DNA of 64,000 nucleotides from F1-80-MAGs062 sp046345315 (lineage in GTDB: Bacteria > Planctomycetota > Planctomycetia > Planctomycetales > Planctomycetaceae), in the NCBI GenBank assembly GCA_046345315.1, contig JBKDKA010000091.1, forward strand, positions 11,615 through 75,614, written 5' to 3'. The translations under genes were made by a program, and so were the position numbers. Below, piece by piece: positions 51,610 to 60,828 of this stretch (position 1 is the stretch's first letter; every line of letters begins with the position of its first letter). Under the pieces are notes generated by a model. The model did no database searches, was not told the DNA's origin, and saw only the letters and a program-made list of their open reading frames with translations.

Positions 51610-54050
51610 TACTTCTCTCCCGTGTCCTGTGGATAAACGATCAGTCGATCATGGCAGAGCACCAGCAGGTCCGGACGCTGATCTCCTGTGACATCCACAA
51701 CCATTCCCTCACGAGGTTCCGTGCCGCGACTTTCTGATTCGGACACCAGTCTCTTTTCTTCGAAGACTCGAAAATGAGTCGCCGGCTGAAGTTTGTTCTC
51801 GGCAAACTGCAGGATTTCAACACCATTGATCGATGTATCCACGACAGTCAGGTCGGCACGGCCATCTCCGTTGACATCCCCGGCAATCACGTCAGCCGGG
51901 TAAGCTTCGTCTCGTTCAATTCGCAGGGATGCCAGCTCGGTGAGCATCGGATCAAGTCGACCGCTGTAAAGTACCGAAAAACTCTGGGCGCCTGCCAGAA
52001 GCAAATCCGGTCGCTGATCTCCATTCAGGTCAGCCACCATGGATGATGTGAATGCCAGGTTTCCGAGTTCGACTTCATTCCATGGTCGATACAGGCCATC
52101 GTGTCGGCGGAGTACCCGAAGTTTTCGAATGCCGGTATCAACAAGAACAATTTCGTGACCATCCTGTCCATCGAGATCAAGCGATGCGACACCTTCCAGT
52201 CGGGCGGTTGTTTCACCGGCATTGAACTGATCTTCCACCTGCCAGCCGGATTCCGAAAACTTCATAGCTCGTGCGAATGTATCGCGGGCCACCAGAAGTC
52301 GATTGTCTGACGGAAATACACTGGCGGACGATGTGATTCCCAGATCGGCGTCCTGTTTTCCACGAACCAGTTTCAGACTCTGGTCTTCATTCTGCAGAAG
52401 AATCTGAACGCCTGCTTCACTGGAACCATTCGGAATTGCGAGGATATCCTTTCTGCCGTCCCCGTTGACATCTGCATTGATCAGGTTCGTTCCGCGACTT
52501 CCGAGCGCCCCCTGAATGTCGGACGTTCCTTCATCTCGAACGAGTTCCCATTTTCCGTCATCTGTTCGTGTCAGACGGCGAAAGTCGAGCTTTGCTGATT
52601 TGCCGGATCCTTTGACAAGTCCCACAACAAACTGAACCGACTTCGCATTCGGCAGTGCTCGTACTGCGACCAGCTCGTAACCGTCCGGTTTTCGAAGAAT
52701 CGGTGATGGAAACGTCAGACGTCCTTCGGTGAACCGACAGATTGCGAGAACACCTTCTTTTTCGCTGAGAAGTATCACGTCGGGATGGCCATCTGCATCG
52801 GCATCAGCGATGCACACATCTCGAGTGCCCACGAGACTGGGAAAGACTTCGGCAACACCCAGACCATCGATTCCATTCTGACGATAGAGGAGAATCTGTG
52901 CCTGATCCGGATCCGTGGCAATGACGTCCGTCAATCCGTCACCATCGACGTCACCGACAGCCACTGATCGGTTCTTGTTGGTGCCCGCAGTGCCGATTCC
53001 GTACTGCATCAGCCGCGTTGGAAGAACTCCCGGTTCATCGTGGGCCGGTTTCAGTCCGGAGACGACGACGCGACCTGTTCGGGATTCAATCGTGATGAGC
53101 TCATGTCCGGGTTTCTGGTCGATGTTCTGCAGTGTCACGGCTCGTGGCTGCTGCAGGTCAAAGCTGATCTCCGGGCCCAGGCGGCCGTCTGCCGTCTGAA
53201 GTCGAGCACAAAGTCCGCGAGTGCTTCCTTCATTGGCGACGTAACACAGATCCTGTCGGCCGTCAGCGTTAATGTCTGCGATCTGAATCATCGAAAGCTG
53301 CGAGGATGTGTTGATCAGTGATTCCGGGCTGTCCAGTTCATTCTTGCTGTTCTGGTAGACGATGTATGTCACGTTCTCACCCAGGACCGCCAGATCCGCT
53401 CGCTGATCTCCGTTCAGGTCTCCTGATGCGATCATCCACGAGGCCGGCTTCAATCCCGGAAGTCGAACGGACCATCGCTGCGACCATTCTGCTTCCCCTT
53501 TTTTCGGCTGGAATCGGACCATCAGCTGATCGGGCAGCCCAATATAAGCGGTGTCGAGTCGACCGTCACCGTTCAGGTCGGCGGTTGTCATTCCGGCGAT
53601 CTGCCGATCAACCGGAATTGGGCGAGTTTCGAATCTCCAGTCTGACCGCAGGTCATTGACACGTGCACCTTCACTGCCTGACCGGTCACCGGAATCTGGT
53701 TTCTGAATCAGAAGTTGAAGGGCGCTTTCACGATTGTCAACAACCATGACATCCACCAGTCCGTCCTGATTGAAGTCACCGGCCTGGAGGTTAAAAACGC
53801 GAGCGTCCAGCTTGAACAGTTCGACGCCCCGAAAACCATAGTAGGGGGCCAGCGGACTGTTTCGGATCTCTTTGCTGTCGCACCATCCGTACTGCTCAGT
53901 CAGCACCAGCATCTGAACGATCGCAAACAGGAACCTCACGGGAAATGAGATCCTTGAGGACAAAGAAGCGTACCCGTTTTGAAGAAGCTTCCTGATGAGA
54001 GAATTGCTCAAGGTGGTGGCGATACGGCAGAGGTTTACTGCGGGGGGCAT
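51609..54050 (-). CDS. Secreted FG-GAP/VCBS repeat protein
   Basis: About 813 residues from ATG 54050 (an in-frame upstream extension of 33 residues is possible). Hydrophobic export signal near residues 30-50. It carries about eleven Ca-binding loop motifs of the D-x-[DN]-x-D-G-x-x-D type, among them DFNQDGLVDVMVVD, DLNGDGRLDTAYI, DVDGDGLTDVIATD, DADADGHPDVILL, DVNGDGRKDILAIP and DVNGDGRADLTVVD, consistent with a beta-propeller or integrin-alpha-like chain. Likely a cell-surface or secreted binding protein; the stop codon overlaps the ceramidase-like start, suggesting they act together. Confidence 0.88.
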   Translation of the reverse strand: MPPAVNLCRIATTLSNSLIRKLLQNGYASLSSRISFPVRFLFAIVQMLVLTEQYGWCDSKEIRNSPLAPYYGFRGVELFKLDARVFNLQAGDFNQDGLVDVMVVDNRESALQLLIQKPDSGDRSGSEGARVNDLRSDWRFETRPIPVDRQIAGMTTADLNGDGRLDTAYIGLPDQLMVRFQPKKGEAEWSQRWSVRLPGLKPASWMIASGDLNGDQRADLAVLGENVTYIVYQNSKNELDSPESLINTSSQLSMIQIADINADGRQDLCYVANEGSTRGLCARLQTADGRLGPEISFDLQQPRAVTLQNIDQKPGHELITIESRTGRVVVSGLKPAHDEPGVLPTRLMQYGIGTAGTNKNRSVAVGDVDGDGLTDVIATDPDQAQILLYRQNGIDGLGVAEVFPSLVGTRDVCIADADADGHPDVILLSEKEGVLAICRFTEGRLTFPSPILRKPDGYELVAVRALPNAKSVQFVVGLVKGSGKSAKLDFRRLTRTDDGKWELVRDEGTSDIQGALGSRGTNLINADVNGDGRKDILAIPNGSSEAGVQILLQNEDQSLKLVRGKQDADLGITSSASVFPSDNRLLVARDTFARAMKFSESGWQVEDQFNAGETTARLEGVASLDLDGQDGHEIVLVDTGIRKLRVLRRHDGLYRPWNEVELGNLAFTSSMVADLNGDQRPDLLLAGAQSFSVLYSGRLDPMLTELASLRIERDEAYPADVIAGDVNGDGRADLTVVDTSINGVEILQFAENKLQPATHFRVFEEKRLVSESESRGTEPREGMVVDVTGDQRPDLLVLCHDRLIVYPQDTGEK

Positions 54051-54161
54051 CAGGATTTCTTTACGATCATTAATGATCATGAAAAGTGAACACTCGGGAA
54101 ATGAATTCCTGCTCACATCACAGACTTGGCAGGGCATCATCGAGTCCAATGGGGCTGCTGA

Positions 54162-54641
54162 TCAGACCGCACAGGTAACCATACGGCCACAGAGTCTGCT
54201 CGTGTGCTCAACGGGTTCCGTCGTTTCCGACGAAGCACAGAGCACTGCACATCGCTGGCAGGCATCTGAGCAGCACTGCCAGAATGCCGGAGCAGCAGAA
54301 TCGGTTGACCGAATCTGCTGAATCGCAAAACGGCAGAGACTTTCGGTTTCGATCAACGCGGCACGAAGCTCCTGCTGTTGTCCCCCTGAATAGAATTCTC
54401 GTCGAACCTGAGCTCGAGCGCACCACTCAAGGCAATGCTGCAGGGATTCCATCAGATGCCGACGATGATCAGCCTTCGTATCGGTAGTGGTCGTCGAGGT
54501 TCGCTCGTCAGCAATCCGCTCGAGATTCATCCGGAAGCGGCTCGAGAGCTCCTCCGCGGCTGTTCGGGATCTCGTCGCGAGAGTCGCCGGCAGCGTGATC
54601 GCCATGGATACGAGTGATGCGAGAGTTCTTCTTCGATGCAT
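54162..54641 (-). CDS. Csp-like Cys-rich four-helix-bundle protein, exported
   Basis: 159 residues. A basic N-terminus with a hydrophobic stretch (MHRRRTLASLVSMAITLPATLA) resembles an export signal. The mature part is helical with Cys spaced along helices: QHCLEWCARAQ, ETESLCRFAIQQ, WQCCSDACQRCAVLCA and a final RLCGRMVTC. This is the pattern of copper-storage proteins (Csp1) and DUF326 proteins, which bind Cu(I) by Cys lining a four-helix bundle. Fewer Cys than Csp1 and some positions differ, so copper storage is inferred. It is separate from the FG-GAP gene by about 110 bp. Confidence 0.65.
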   Translation of the reverse strand: MHRRRTLASLVSMAITLPATLATRSRTAAEELSSRFRMNLERIADERTSTTTTDTKADHRRHLMESLQHCLEWCARAQVRREFYSGGQQQELRAALIETESLCRFAIQQIRSTDSAAPAFWQCCSDACQRCAVLCASSETTEPVEHTSRLCGRMVTCAV

Positions 54642-54767
54642 GGTCGTCTTCCCGGGAGCAGGTCAAAATTGAACTTTGTTCCGCCTGAAGGATAACGCTC
54701 CGAAGAAAAACAGTCCAGTTTTGCTATCTTTCCTGAATGTTGACGTTGTGCAGAAGAGGAGTTTTTC

Positions 54768-56114
54768 ATGACTTTGCTGAATCGACGGGCAGTTCTGAAA
54801 TCATCTGCCAGTGCTGCCGCTGGCCTCGCTGTGTATGGCAGTCATCTCCTGAGTGCCTCAGCGGTTTCCCCGATTGTGACTTCCCGAGCGGCAGAACGCG
54901 TCCGTCTTGGGCTCATCGGGTGCGGAGGTCAGGGGTCCGGCCTTGGTCAATCATTTTCCGGTCTGATGCCTCACGCCGAGATCGTTGCCGTCTGCGATCC
55001 GGATACGTCACGTTGCGAACAGGCAAAAGAAAAACTGGGTGCCGTCATCTGCGTCAGTGATTTTCGAAAGCTGCTGGATGATCAGACGATCGACGCTGTG
55101 ATCGTCGCCACGCCGGATCACTGGCATGCACCAGCCGCGATCATGGCTTGCGATGCCGGGAAGCATGTTTATGTTGAAAAGCCGTGTTCACATAACCTGA
55201 GAGAAGGTCGTCTGCTGGTCGAAGCAGCTCGCCGCAATAAAGTGGTTGTCCAGCATGGAACTCAGTCTCGAAGCAATCCGCTGATTGCTGATGCAATGCA
55301 GATGCTTCACGAAGGGGTCATCGGTGATGTGCTGATGGCGCGAGCGTGGGATGTGCAACGCAGGAACAACATCGGAAAAAAACAGCCGGGGCCGGTCCCT
55401 GAGGGTGTTGATTACGATCAGTGGGTTGGCCCGGCAGAGATGATGCCATGGCAGGAAAACCGATTTCATTATAACTGGCACTGGTGGTTCAATTTTGGCA
55501 CGGGCGACACCGGAAACGATGGTGCTCACGAACTGGATATTGCTCGATGGGGGCTGGGTGTCGACACTCATCCGTCACGAATCACTGCCATCGGTGGCAA
55601 GTACTATCATGACGATGATCAGCAGTTTCCGGATACACAGACCGCAATCTTTGAGTATCCCGGTAACGGCGAAAAGGGAACGCAGAAGCAGCTGATCTGG
55701 GAGATGAGGCTGTGGAGCACCACCTATCCCTACAACGTGGATTCCGGGGTGGAATTTCACGGTCCTGAAGGAAGGCTGTTCGTGAGCAAACGCGGCAAGC
55801 TGGAACTCATCAACGGTCGGAATGAAAAGATCGCAAACCCGACGCCGAAGAATCCTCGAGTCCTGCAGCCGCCTCATCATCACCTGGATTTTGTTGATGC
55901 CATCCGAAACGGCCGAAGTCCCAATGCAGAAATTGCCATTGGGCATCTTTCTGCTTCACTTTGCCACCTTGCCAATGCGGCGTCGCGTTGCGGAAGATCG
56001 CTTCAGTTCGATCCGGTCACGGAGACCATCTCCGGCGATTCGGAGGCTTCGTCACTGCTGACCAGAAGTTATCGTGCAGAAGGCCACTGGGCGATTCCGA
56101 AAGGTGTGAGCTGA
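54768..56114 (+). CDS. Gfo/Idh/MocA family oxidoreductase, Tat-exported
   Basis: 448 residues. Twin-arginine signal LNRRAVLKSSASAAAGLA (about 4-22). An NAD(P)-binding Rossmann fold (about 40-165) has RLGLIGCGGQGSG, EIVAVCDPD, and the EKPCSHN motif with the conserved Lys. The C-terminal domain contains FHYNWHWWFNFGTGDTGNDGAHELDIARWGLG, typical of the planctomycete exported subfamily. These act on sugars or sugar derivatives using a pre-bound nucleotide cofactor; the substrate is not known. ATG 54768 follows gaggag. Confidence 0.93.
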   Translation: MTLLNRRAVLKSSASAAAGLAVYGSHLLSASAVSPIVTSRAAERVRLGLIGCGGQGSGLGQSFSGLMPHAEIVAVCDPDTSRCEQAKEKLGAVICVSDFRKLLDDQTIDAVIVATPDHWHAPAAIMACDAGKHVYVEKPCSHNLREGRLLVEAARRNKVVVQHGTQSRSNPLIADAMQMLHEGVIGDVLMARAWDVQRRNNIGKKQPGPVPEGVDYDQWVGPAEMMPWQENRFHYNWHWWFNFGTGDTGNDGAHELDIARWGLGVDTHPSRITAIGGKYYHDDDQQFPDTQTAIFEYPGNGEKGTQKQLIWEMRLWSTTYPYNVDSGVEFHGPEGRLFVSKRGKLELINGRNEKIANPTPKNPRVLQPPHHHLDFVDAIRNGRSPNAEIAIGHLSASLCHLANAASRCGRSLQFDPVTETISGDSEASSLLTRSYRAEGHWAIPKGVS

Positions 56115-56121
56115 TCTGGTG

Positions 56122-56220
56122 TAGAGCGCATTTCAAAACCGGGACAGGCACCCTTGCAGTTGCAGATTTTGCAGGTAAACATCTCGCCCGTCGGGAGCCA
56201 GTCCCGGTTTTGAAACCACC
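56122..56220 (+). repeat. Palindromic intergenic repeat, type A, copy 5
   Basis: Arms at 56131-56153 (tttcaaaaccgggacaggc) and 56192-56215 (gccagtcccggttttgaaa); inner GCAGTTGCAGATTTTGCAGG. The opening GTAGAGCGCA starts seven bases after the stop codon of the Gfo/Idh/MocA gene. Confidence 0.87.
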
Positions 56221-56264
56221 TGTATCAGTACGCCATCAGAATCGGTTTTCGACAGGAATCCTCT

Positions 56265-57944
56265 GTGAACTGCGTCCGGACTGCTGATCATCCAACTGAA
56301 CGATCCGGATGCCCCTGGTATGCCGGAGCCGCTCTGCTGGGGCTTCTGATTCTGTCGATTCCGATCGTCGTCTGTATGCCGTTGACGTCCGATACGGTGC
56401 TTTTCGATCTTCAGGCAAAGATCGTCTTGAATGGTGGCGCCCTGTATCGAGATGTCATTGAACCGAATCTTCCCGGCGTTGTCTGGATTCATATTCTGGT
56501 CCGGACTCTTGTCGGATGGACATCCGAAGCCATCCGGTTGGTTGATCTGGCATTATTCGCCTTCTCGGCCGGCCTGTTATCCGCAATCGCTGTCGTCGCA
56601 CGAAACTCACGACGCAATGCCTCTCTGAACTCCGAGGCGTCCGAAAACATCAGCTCTGAGACCACATCAGTCTTTCTGAGGATCAGAAACGCTCTTTCCG
56701 AGATCTCAGTTCCACTGCTGTTTCTGTCTCTGTTCTATCTTTCGCGAAATGAATGGTGTCACTGCCAGAGAGACACCTGGATGCTGCTGCCTGCTGCGCT
56801 TGCGATGCTCTGTCGAGATGCTTCTTTAAGTCGTCGGGAACACCGGATGTTCTCAAAGTACGCCACGCTCGAAGGTGTGTTCTGGGGAGTCGCTTTCTGG
56901 ATCAAGCCTCACATCGCTGTATCGGTGGTGTTGCTCTGTCTTGCGGAGATCGTGACTTCAGCGCAAAGAAGGCTGACTCTGAGTCGGATCGCCGTTGTCG
57001 GATTCGGCGGGTTGTTCTGTGCTGTGCCAGGAATCGTCTGGCTGGTGAAAACCGGAGCGTGGGGTTCGTTTGTTGAGATGCAGCTGAAATGGAATCCCGA
57101 GTATCTGGCATCCGGGAGATCCAGAAAGACGATTGAACGTGTCGGAATGATGCTCATTCGCTTTCATCCATGGTGGATGGTTCATCTGATTGCTCTGCCT
57201 GTTTCCCTGAAGTTGATGCGTGATTACTTTCGGACGGGAGGAAGAGGTCTGGAAGCGACGGAGTTCGTCGGAATCCGTCGGCAGGCTTCGCTGGCGATTC
57301 TTTATCTCAGCTGGTTTCTTCAGGCCTGTCTGCTGCAGCATGCCATGGATTACATCCATGTGCCGCCGGTCATCCTGGGGATTGCTGTAATCGCTTCTGT
57401 GCCTGTGTCGCGTCCGTCCGTGGTTCGTCGAACCCTTCTGACGGCGGCAGCAACGCTGGGGTTTCTGATTTCACCTCAGCTCTGGCCGGAGCGTCTTTCG
57501 CTATGGTTCGTCTGTGTCCTGGAGGGGTCGAGCACCGCGGTGAGAGCAGAACTGGCTCAGGGGCGATTCCCCGACTGGAAGAACCTTCATCAGGTAGCTG
57601 AGTTTCTTCAGCGCCAGAATGTGCGTTCCGGAGATGTTACCTGTTTCAACGTTCACTCGCTGCATCTTTACGATGCACTGAGGATTCTGCCGTCGACTCG
57701 TTATCCGGCGGTCGCGGTCCTTATGGAATTGTTTCCTTCAAGAAAAGATCAGATCGAGACCGCAGTCAGAACTTCCGGACATCGTTTCGTGGTCACGGAT
57801 GCCGATGAACGAAGACTGGATGTCACGCAATATCCGGGATGTCTGCCTGTGATCTTTCAGGCAGGTCAGTTTCGGGTTCACGCTGCATCTGGGGAGACTG
57901 AAGCCAGGCATTCTGCCGCTCAGCCCGATGCCCATGTCCGATGA
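56265..57944 (+). CDS. Multi-pass membrane protein, possible GT39-type glycosyltransferase
   Basis: 559 residues. About ten spans in the first 430 residues, with luminal loops (LNGGALYRDVIEPNLPGVVWIH near residue 57), and a soluble C-terminal part (about 440-559) that looks alpha/beta. The TSDTVLFDLQAKIVLNGGALYRDVIEPNLP segment with an early Asp/Glu pair is reminiscent of ArnT/PMT-type (GT-C) transferases, which move sugars from polyprenyl carriers. Exact substrate unknown. The GTG start follows acaggaatcc and lies 45 bp after a type A repeat. Confidence 0.7.
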   Translation: MNCVRTADHPTERSGCPWYAGAALLGLLILSIPIVVCMPLTSDTVLFDLQAKIVLNGGALYRDVIEPNLPGVVWIHILVRTLVGWTSEAIRLVDLALFAFSAGLLSAIAVVARNSRRNASLNSEASENISSETTSVFLRIRNALSEISVPLLFLSLFYLSRNEWCHCQRDTWMLLPAALAMLCRDASLSRREHRMFSKYATLEGVFWGVAFWIKPHIAVSVVLLCLAEIVTSAQRRLTLSRIAVVGFGGLFCAVPGIVWLVKTGAWGSFVEMQLKWNPEYLASGRSRKTIERVGMMLIRFHPWWMVHLIALPVSLKLMRDYFRTGGRGLEATEFVGIRRQASLAILYLSWFLQACLLQHAMDYIHVPPVILGIAVIASVPVSRPSVVRRTLLTAAATLGFLISPQLWPERLSLWFVCVLEGSSTAVRAELAQGRFPDWKNLHQVAEFLQRQNVRSGDVTCFNVHSLHLYDALRILPSTRYPAVAVLMELFPSRKDQIETAVRTSGHRFVVTDADERRLDVTQYPGCLPVIFQAGQFRVHAASGETEARHSAAQPDAHVR

Positions 57945-58472
57945 GTTCATGTCTCACGTGATTTGCTCAGTTCCGCCAGCACTACGTGTTCTGCGTATTT
58001 TACCCAGAACGATAAATCATTTTCGGACTGGCTGACGCTGATCGCAATGACGATGAACTTCTGAAATGCGGATCGATCCGGATGGCGATGCCAGCGAAAT
58101 TCCGGATGAATGGCGCGTTATTCCGGAAATGCGGTTGTTCTCCAGAAAATGCTATCGCCCGGATTCCGGCTCTGAGAGCATGTTTCGGCAGATTCTGCTG
58201 GTGCGGCTCCTGGATTTTTTGAGGACGCATTCGCCTGCGGAATGATGGTTCAGCCTCAGAGGCTCCAACAAAACTGGGACAGTCACCCTCACTCGGTCAA
58301 TTTTGTGAGCTTCACCAAAGTTGTCCGGGAGCCAGTCCCGGTTTTGTCAGGCGCTCGAAGAAGTTTCTGGTAGTGACGGTCGACCGGAGACGACACTAGA
58401 CTTTCGATGACCGATCAGACCGTATTATCGTTTCGCAGCTGGGATCCGTTTTCCGACTGATGGAGATTCTTC
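57945..58472. other. Intergenic region with type B repeat
   Basis: 528 bp without a supported gene. It contains the type B palindromic repeat at 58266-58348; otherwise only short open frames without family features. No promoter was identified for the kinase-like gene downstream. Confidence 0.45.
58266..58348 (+). repeat. Palindromic intergenic repeat, type B, copy 3
   Basis: Arms at 58266-58288 (caacaaaactgggacagtc) and 58326-58348 (gagccagtcccggttttgtc). Its interior differs from the two other type B copies, so arms are better conserved than the centre. Confidence 0.83.
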
Positions 58473-59306
58473 ATGGTTGATCTGCGGAGCCCCTCACGTG
58501 CCGTTGAAAACATTTCTGATCAGGCCATTCCGAACTCCGCGAATTTCCCGGTCGTTACTGATGTCGCAGGATCTTCAGCGGAAGAGTTGGGCCGGAATGT
58601 TCGCGACACTCTTCGGTCTGTACCGTCCGGTTCTTTGAGTGAAGGGAGTGTTCCTGCGCCTTCGCGAGGACTGGCATTTCACGCGTTGCCATATCGTGAA
58701 ATTCGTCGCCGATTCTGGCACATGACACCGGGCCTGCTGCCGTTTGCACTGCAGTTGTTTTCCCATGCCGATCCGATTTCACCGACGATGTACGTCATAG
58801 CCGTTGGCTGCTGCGTCGTCATTGGATTGCGAATTCTGACAAGTTTTCGGCAGATCCAGCGAGTCGGTGAGGGAACGGGCGCGTCTGCAGTCGCCGGTTA
58901 TGCTCTGTCCGTCCTGTTCACAATCGTCATGTTTCCCGCTCACATGGAGATCGGGATGGGCGTGTTGTCGATCCTGGCATTCGGAGATGGATCGGCGACG
59001 CTGTTCGGACTGATGCTGCGAGGACCACGCTTGCCCTGGAATTCAGCGAAGTCGTGGTCCGGCCTTCTGGCCTTCTGGGTGATCGGCAGTGTTATGTCCG
59101 CCTGGTCTTACGCAGGCGAGACCTGGAATCCTGAAGCACTGGATCCACCGGTGAGCTTCGGCCACGCGCTGATCGTTGTTCTTCCGGCAGTGGTCGCATC
59201 AGGGCTGGCTGAGTCTGCTCGAACTCGTATCAACGATAACATTCGCGTTGGTGTCGTTGCGGCCTTCTTTATGACCGCAATGCATTTTCTGACACGATCG
59301 TTCTGA
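58473..59306 (+). CDS. Dolichol-kinase-like / diacylglycerol-kinase-family membrane protein
   Basis: 277 residues. After a Ser/Pro-rich N-terminal region (about 1-65), a basic REIRRRFWHMTPGLL motif (about residue 76) leads into six or seven spans containing LAFGDGSATLFG, AKSWSGLLAFWVIGS and late SARTRINDNIRVGVVA. These are the conserved blocks of CTP-dependent polyprenol/phytol/diacylglycerol kinases (SEC59, VTE5, Dgk1). It could phosphorylate an isoprenoid alcohol for lipid-carrier recycling; the adjacent GT39-like protein would use such carriers, but this link is inferred. ATG 58473 follows gatggagatt. Confidence 0.8.
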   Translation: MVDLRSPSRAVENISDQAIPNSANFPVVTDVAGSSAEELGRNVRDTLRSVPSGSLSEGSVPAPSRGLAFHALPYREIRRRFWHMTPGLLPFALQLFSHADPISPTMYVIAVGCCVVIGLRILTSFRQIQRVGEGTGASAVAGYALSVLFTIVMFPAHMEIGMGVLSILAFGDGSATLFGLMLRGPRLPWNSAKSWSGLLAFWVIGSVMSAWSYAGETWNPEALDPPVSFGHALIVVLPAVVASGLAESARTRINDNIRVGVVAAFFMTAMHFLTRSF

Positions 59307-59390
59307 GTCGGCGTTGTAGCTTGTTGAGCAACTTCAGCCGACGTGATGCACCTCAGGTACATCGCAGAATTAATGCTGGACAGGTTCGCG

Positions 59391-59618
59391 TCAGATCACG
59401 CCACCGTGAACGCGGTACGGAGTCGCAAGACTCGGCATGTCCAGCCCCCAGATCCGTTCCCAGATCTCAGGAATATGTCTCAGGCTTTCTGAGGCATAAA
59501 TCAGCTGACGTGCGCGAACATCCGGATTGGGTGAGTAAATCGGAGTGGCACACCCGTAGTTCAGGGCTGAGGTCACCAGCAGCAGACCCACAAGAACTCG
59601 TTTTCGCAGCGACATCAT
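59391..59618 (-). CDS. Small lipoprotein, planctomycete-specific hypothetical
   Basis: 75 residues. Signal peptide II MMSLRKRVLVGLLLV with lipobox-like NYGC (Cys about residue 23), then SPNPDVRARQLIYASESLRHI and a conserved-looking tail WERIWGLDMPSLATPYRVHG. I recognise the pattern from planctomycete genomes but no function. An upstream in-frame start would add a non-signal-like segment and is not used. Confidence 0.65.
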   Translation of the reverse strand: MMSLRKRVLVGLLLVTSALNYGCATPIYSPNPDVRARQLIYASESLRHIPEIWERIWGLDMPSLATPYRVHGGVI

Positions 59619-59818
59619 CGCGTCCTTCCCTGGACTCCGGTACACGCCAGCAACATCACAGATGCCGACGTGAGACAAAGACGGAAATCAAATCAGAGCC
59701 CGGAACTCGTTGACAGCGAGCAGACACTTCAATGTCTGTCGCAGTTCGACCGGAAACCATGATCAGATGCGATATGAACCGTTGCCATCAGACCTGCTGA
59801 CTGCGTTCGCGTTTCCGG

Positions 59819-60271
59819 CTATTCCGAAGAACTTCCCGGATGATTTCTCGGAATCGCAGGGGGACCGTCAAAGGACGCACCACTAACTTCCGACCGGACA
59901 TTGCCTGAATTCCCGTCAGCTGTTTGACCGGAATTGCCCCTCGGAGTGCCTTCTTTTCCCTTGAGCGAGAGTCGGCGAGCGGCTTCTCGTTCTTCAAGGA
60001 GACGGACCTTTTCTTCCATTTCTTTGCCCGGCTTGAACGTAACCACAAATTTGGCCGGGACTTCCACCTGGCCACCAGTTCGTGGGTTACGAGCCTTCCT
60101 TGCAGCTCTCATCTTGACCTCAAAGACGCCGAAGTTTCGCAGCTCGATTCTTCGCTCTTCAACCAGAGTCTCGATGATCGCGTCGAACGTTTTCTGGACG
60201 ATTTCCTTCGTTTTAAGCTGGGTCAGACCCATCTCATCGGAAATCCCCTTCACGATCTCTTTCTTCGTCAC
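59819..60271 (-). CDS. HU/IHF-family DNA-binding protein with Ser/Gly-rich tail
   Basis: 150 residues from GTG 60271, which follows aggagaatcg; upstream in-frame residues are unlike the family. The HU fold (residues 1-92) has TKKEIVKGISDEMGLTQ, a helix-turn region, FGVFEV and RNPRTGGQVEVPAKF, which is the DNA-bending arm. Residues about 95-150 are a charged, then Ser/Gly/Asn-rich tail not present in E. coli HU. It compacts DNA and could regulate transcription. The tail resembles extended nucleoid proteins seen in planctomycetes and chlamydiae. Confidence 0.9.
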   Translation of the reverse strand: MTKKEIVKGISDEMGLTQLKTKEIVQKTFDAIIETLVEERRIELRNFGVFEVKMRAARKARNPRTGGQVEVPAKFVVTFKPGKEMEEKVRLLEEREAARRLSLKGKEGTPRGNSGQTADGNSGNVRSEVSGASFDGPPAIPRNHPGSSSE

Positions 60272-60612
60272 GACGCGATTCTCCTGAACGTAAACCGTGG
60301 GTGCTGCGAAGGCACCGAAAGCGATACAAGTGTATGATTTGTCAGGACTTACTGTCAACCCTGCATGGTTCTTACACGCGATTCTCTGTTCGCTGATCGC
60401 TCATCGGACGTGCGCCGGATGCATCAGATCGCATTTGATCATGTTTTCAGATCGAATTGTCAAAGAACTCTCGAACCAACGCAGGAATGACCCCGCGCTT
60501 GTTGCTAGTTATCGGACGGCATATCGCGTATTCTTAGTAAAATCGTCGCAATCGGCAGAGTTTTACAAAACCTCAGCAACACGGCGGGCTGAACTATTCG
60601 GAATCCGACGGT

Positions 60613-60777
60613 ATGAGCCTCAATCGCAGAAAATATCTGTCCAGGTGTTCATTTTTTCTGTCTGGGATTGTGCGTGATGACTCGGCTCAGCTCTTTGAGT
60701 CTCGCGTCATCATTCCGGGAGCTGCCGTATCGCTGACGCTCTATCTGGCACTCCATTTTCTGCTGCGACTCAGCTGA
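60613..60777 (+). CDS. Possible 54-residue single-span protein
   Basis: ATG AGC CTC AAT ... CTC AGC TGA: a basic start MSLNRRKYL, a middle GIVRDDSAQLFESRV, and a C-terminal hydrophobic helix SLTLYLALHFLLRL. No recognisable family and no strong ribosome-binding site. It lies in the 557-bp gap between the divergent HU and M3 peptidase genes, which otherwise shows nothing certain. Confidence 0.3.
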   Translation: MSLNRRKYLSRCSFFLSGIVRDDSAQLFESRVIIPGAAVSLTLYLALHFLLRLS

Positions 60778-60828
60778 CGGCGATGGCCGCTCGGTCCAGA
60801 CTCGCCTCCATTTTCTGATGCTCAAAAC

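Noticed and set aside
10311..58348. CRISPR array
   Set aside because: The palindromic repeats are dispersed singly between genes, without regular spacers or cas genes.
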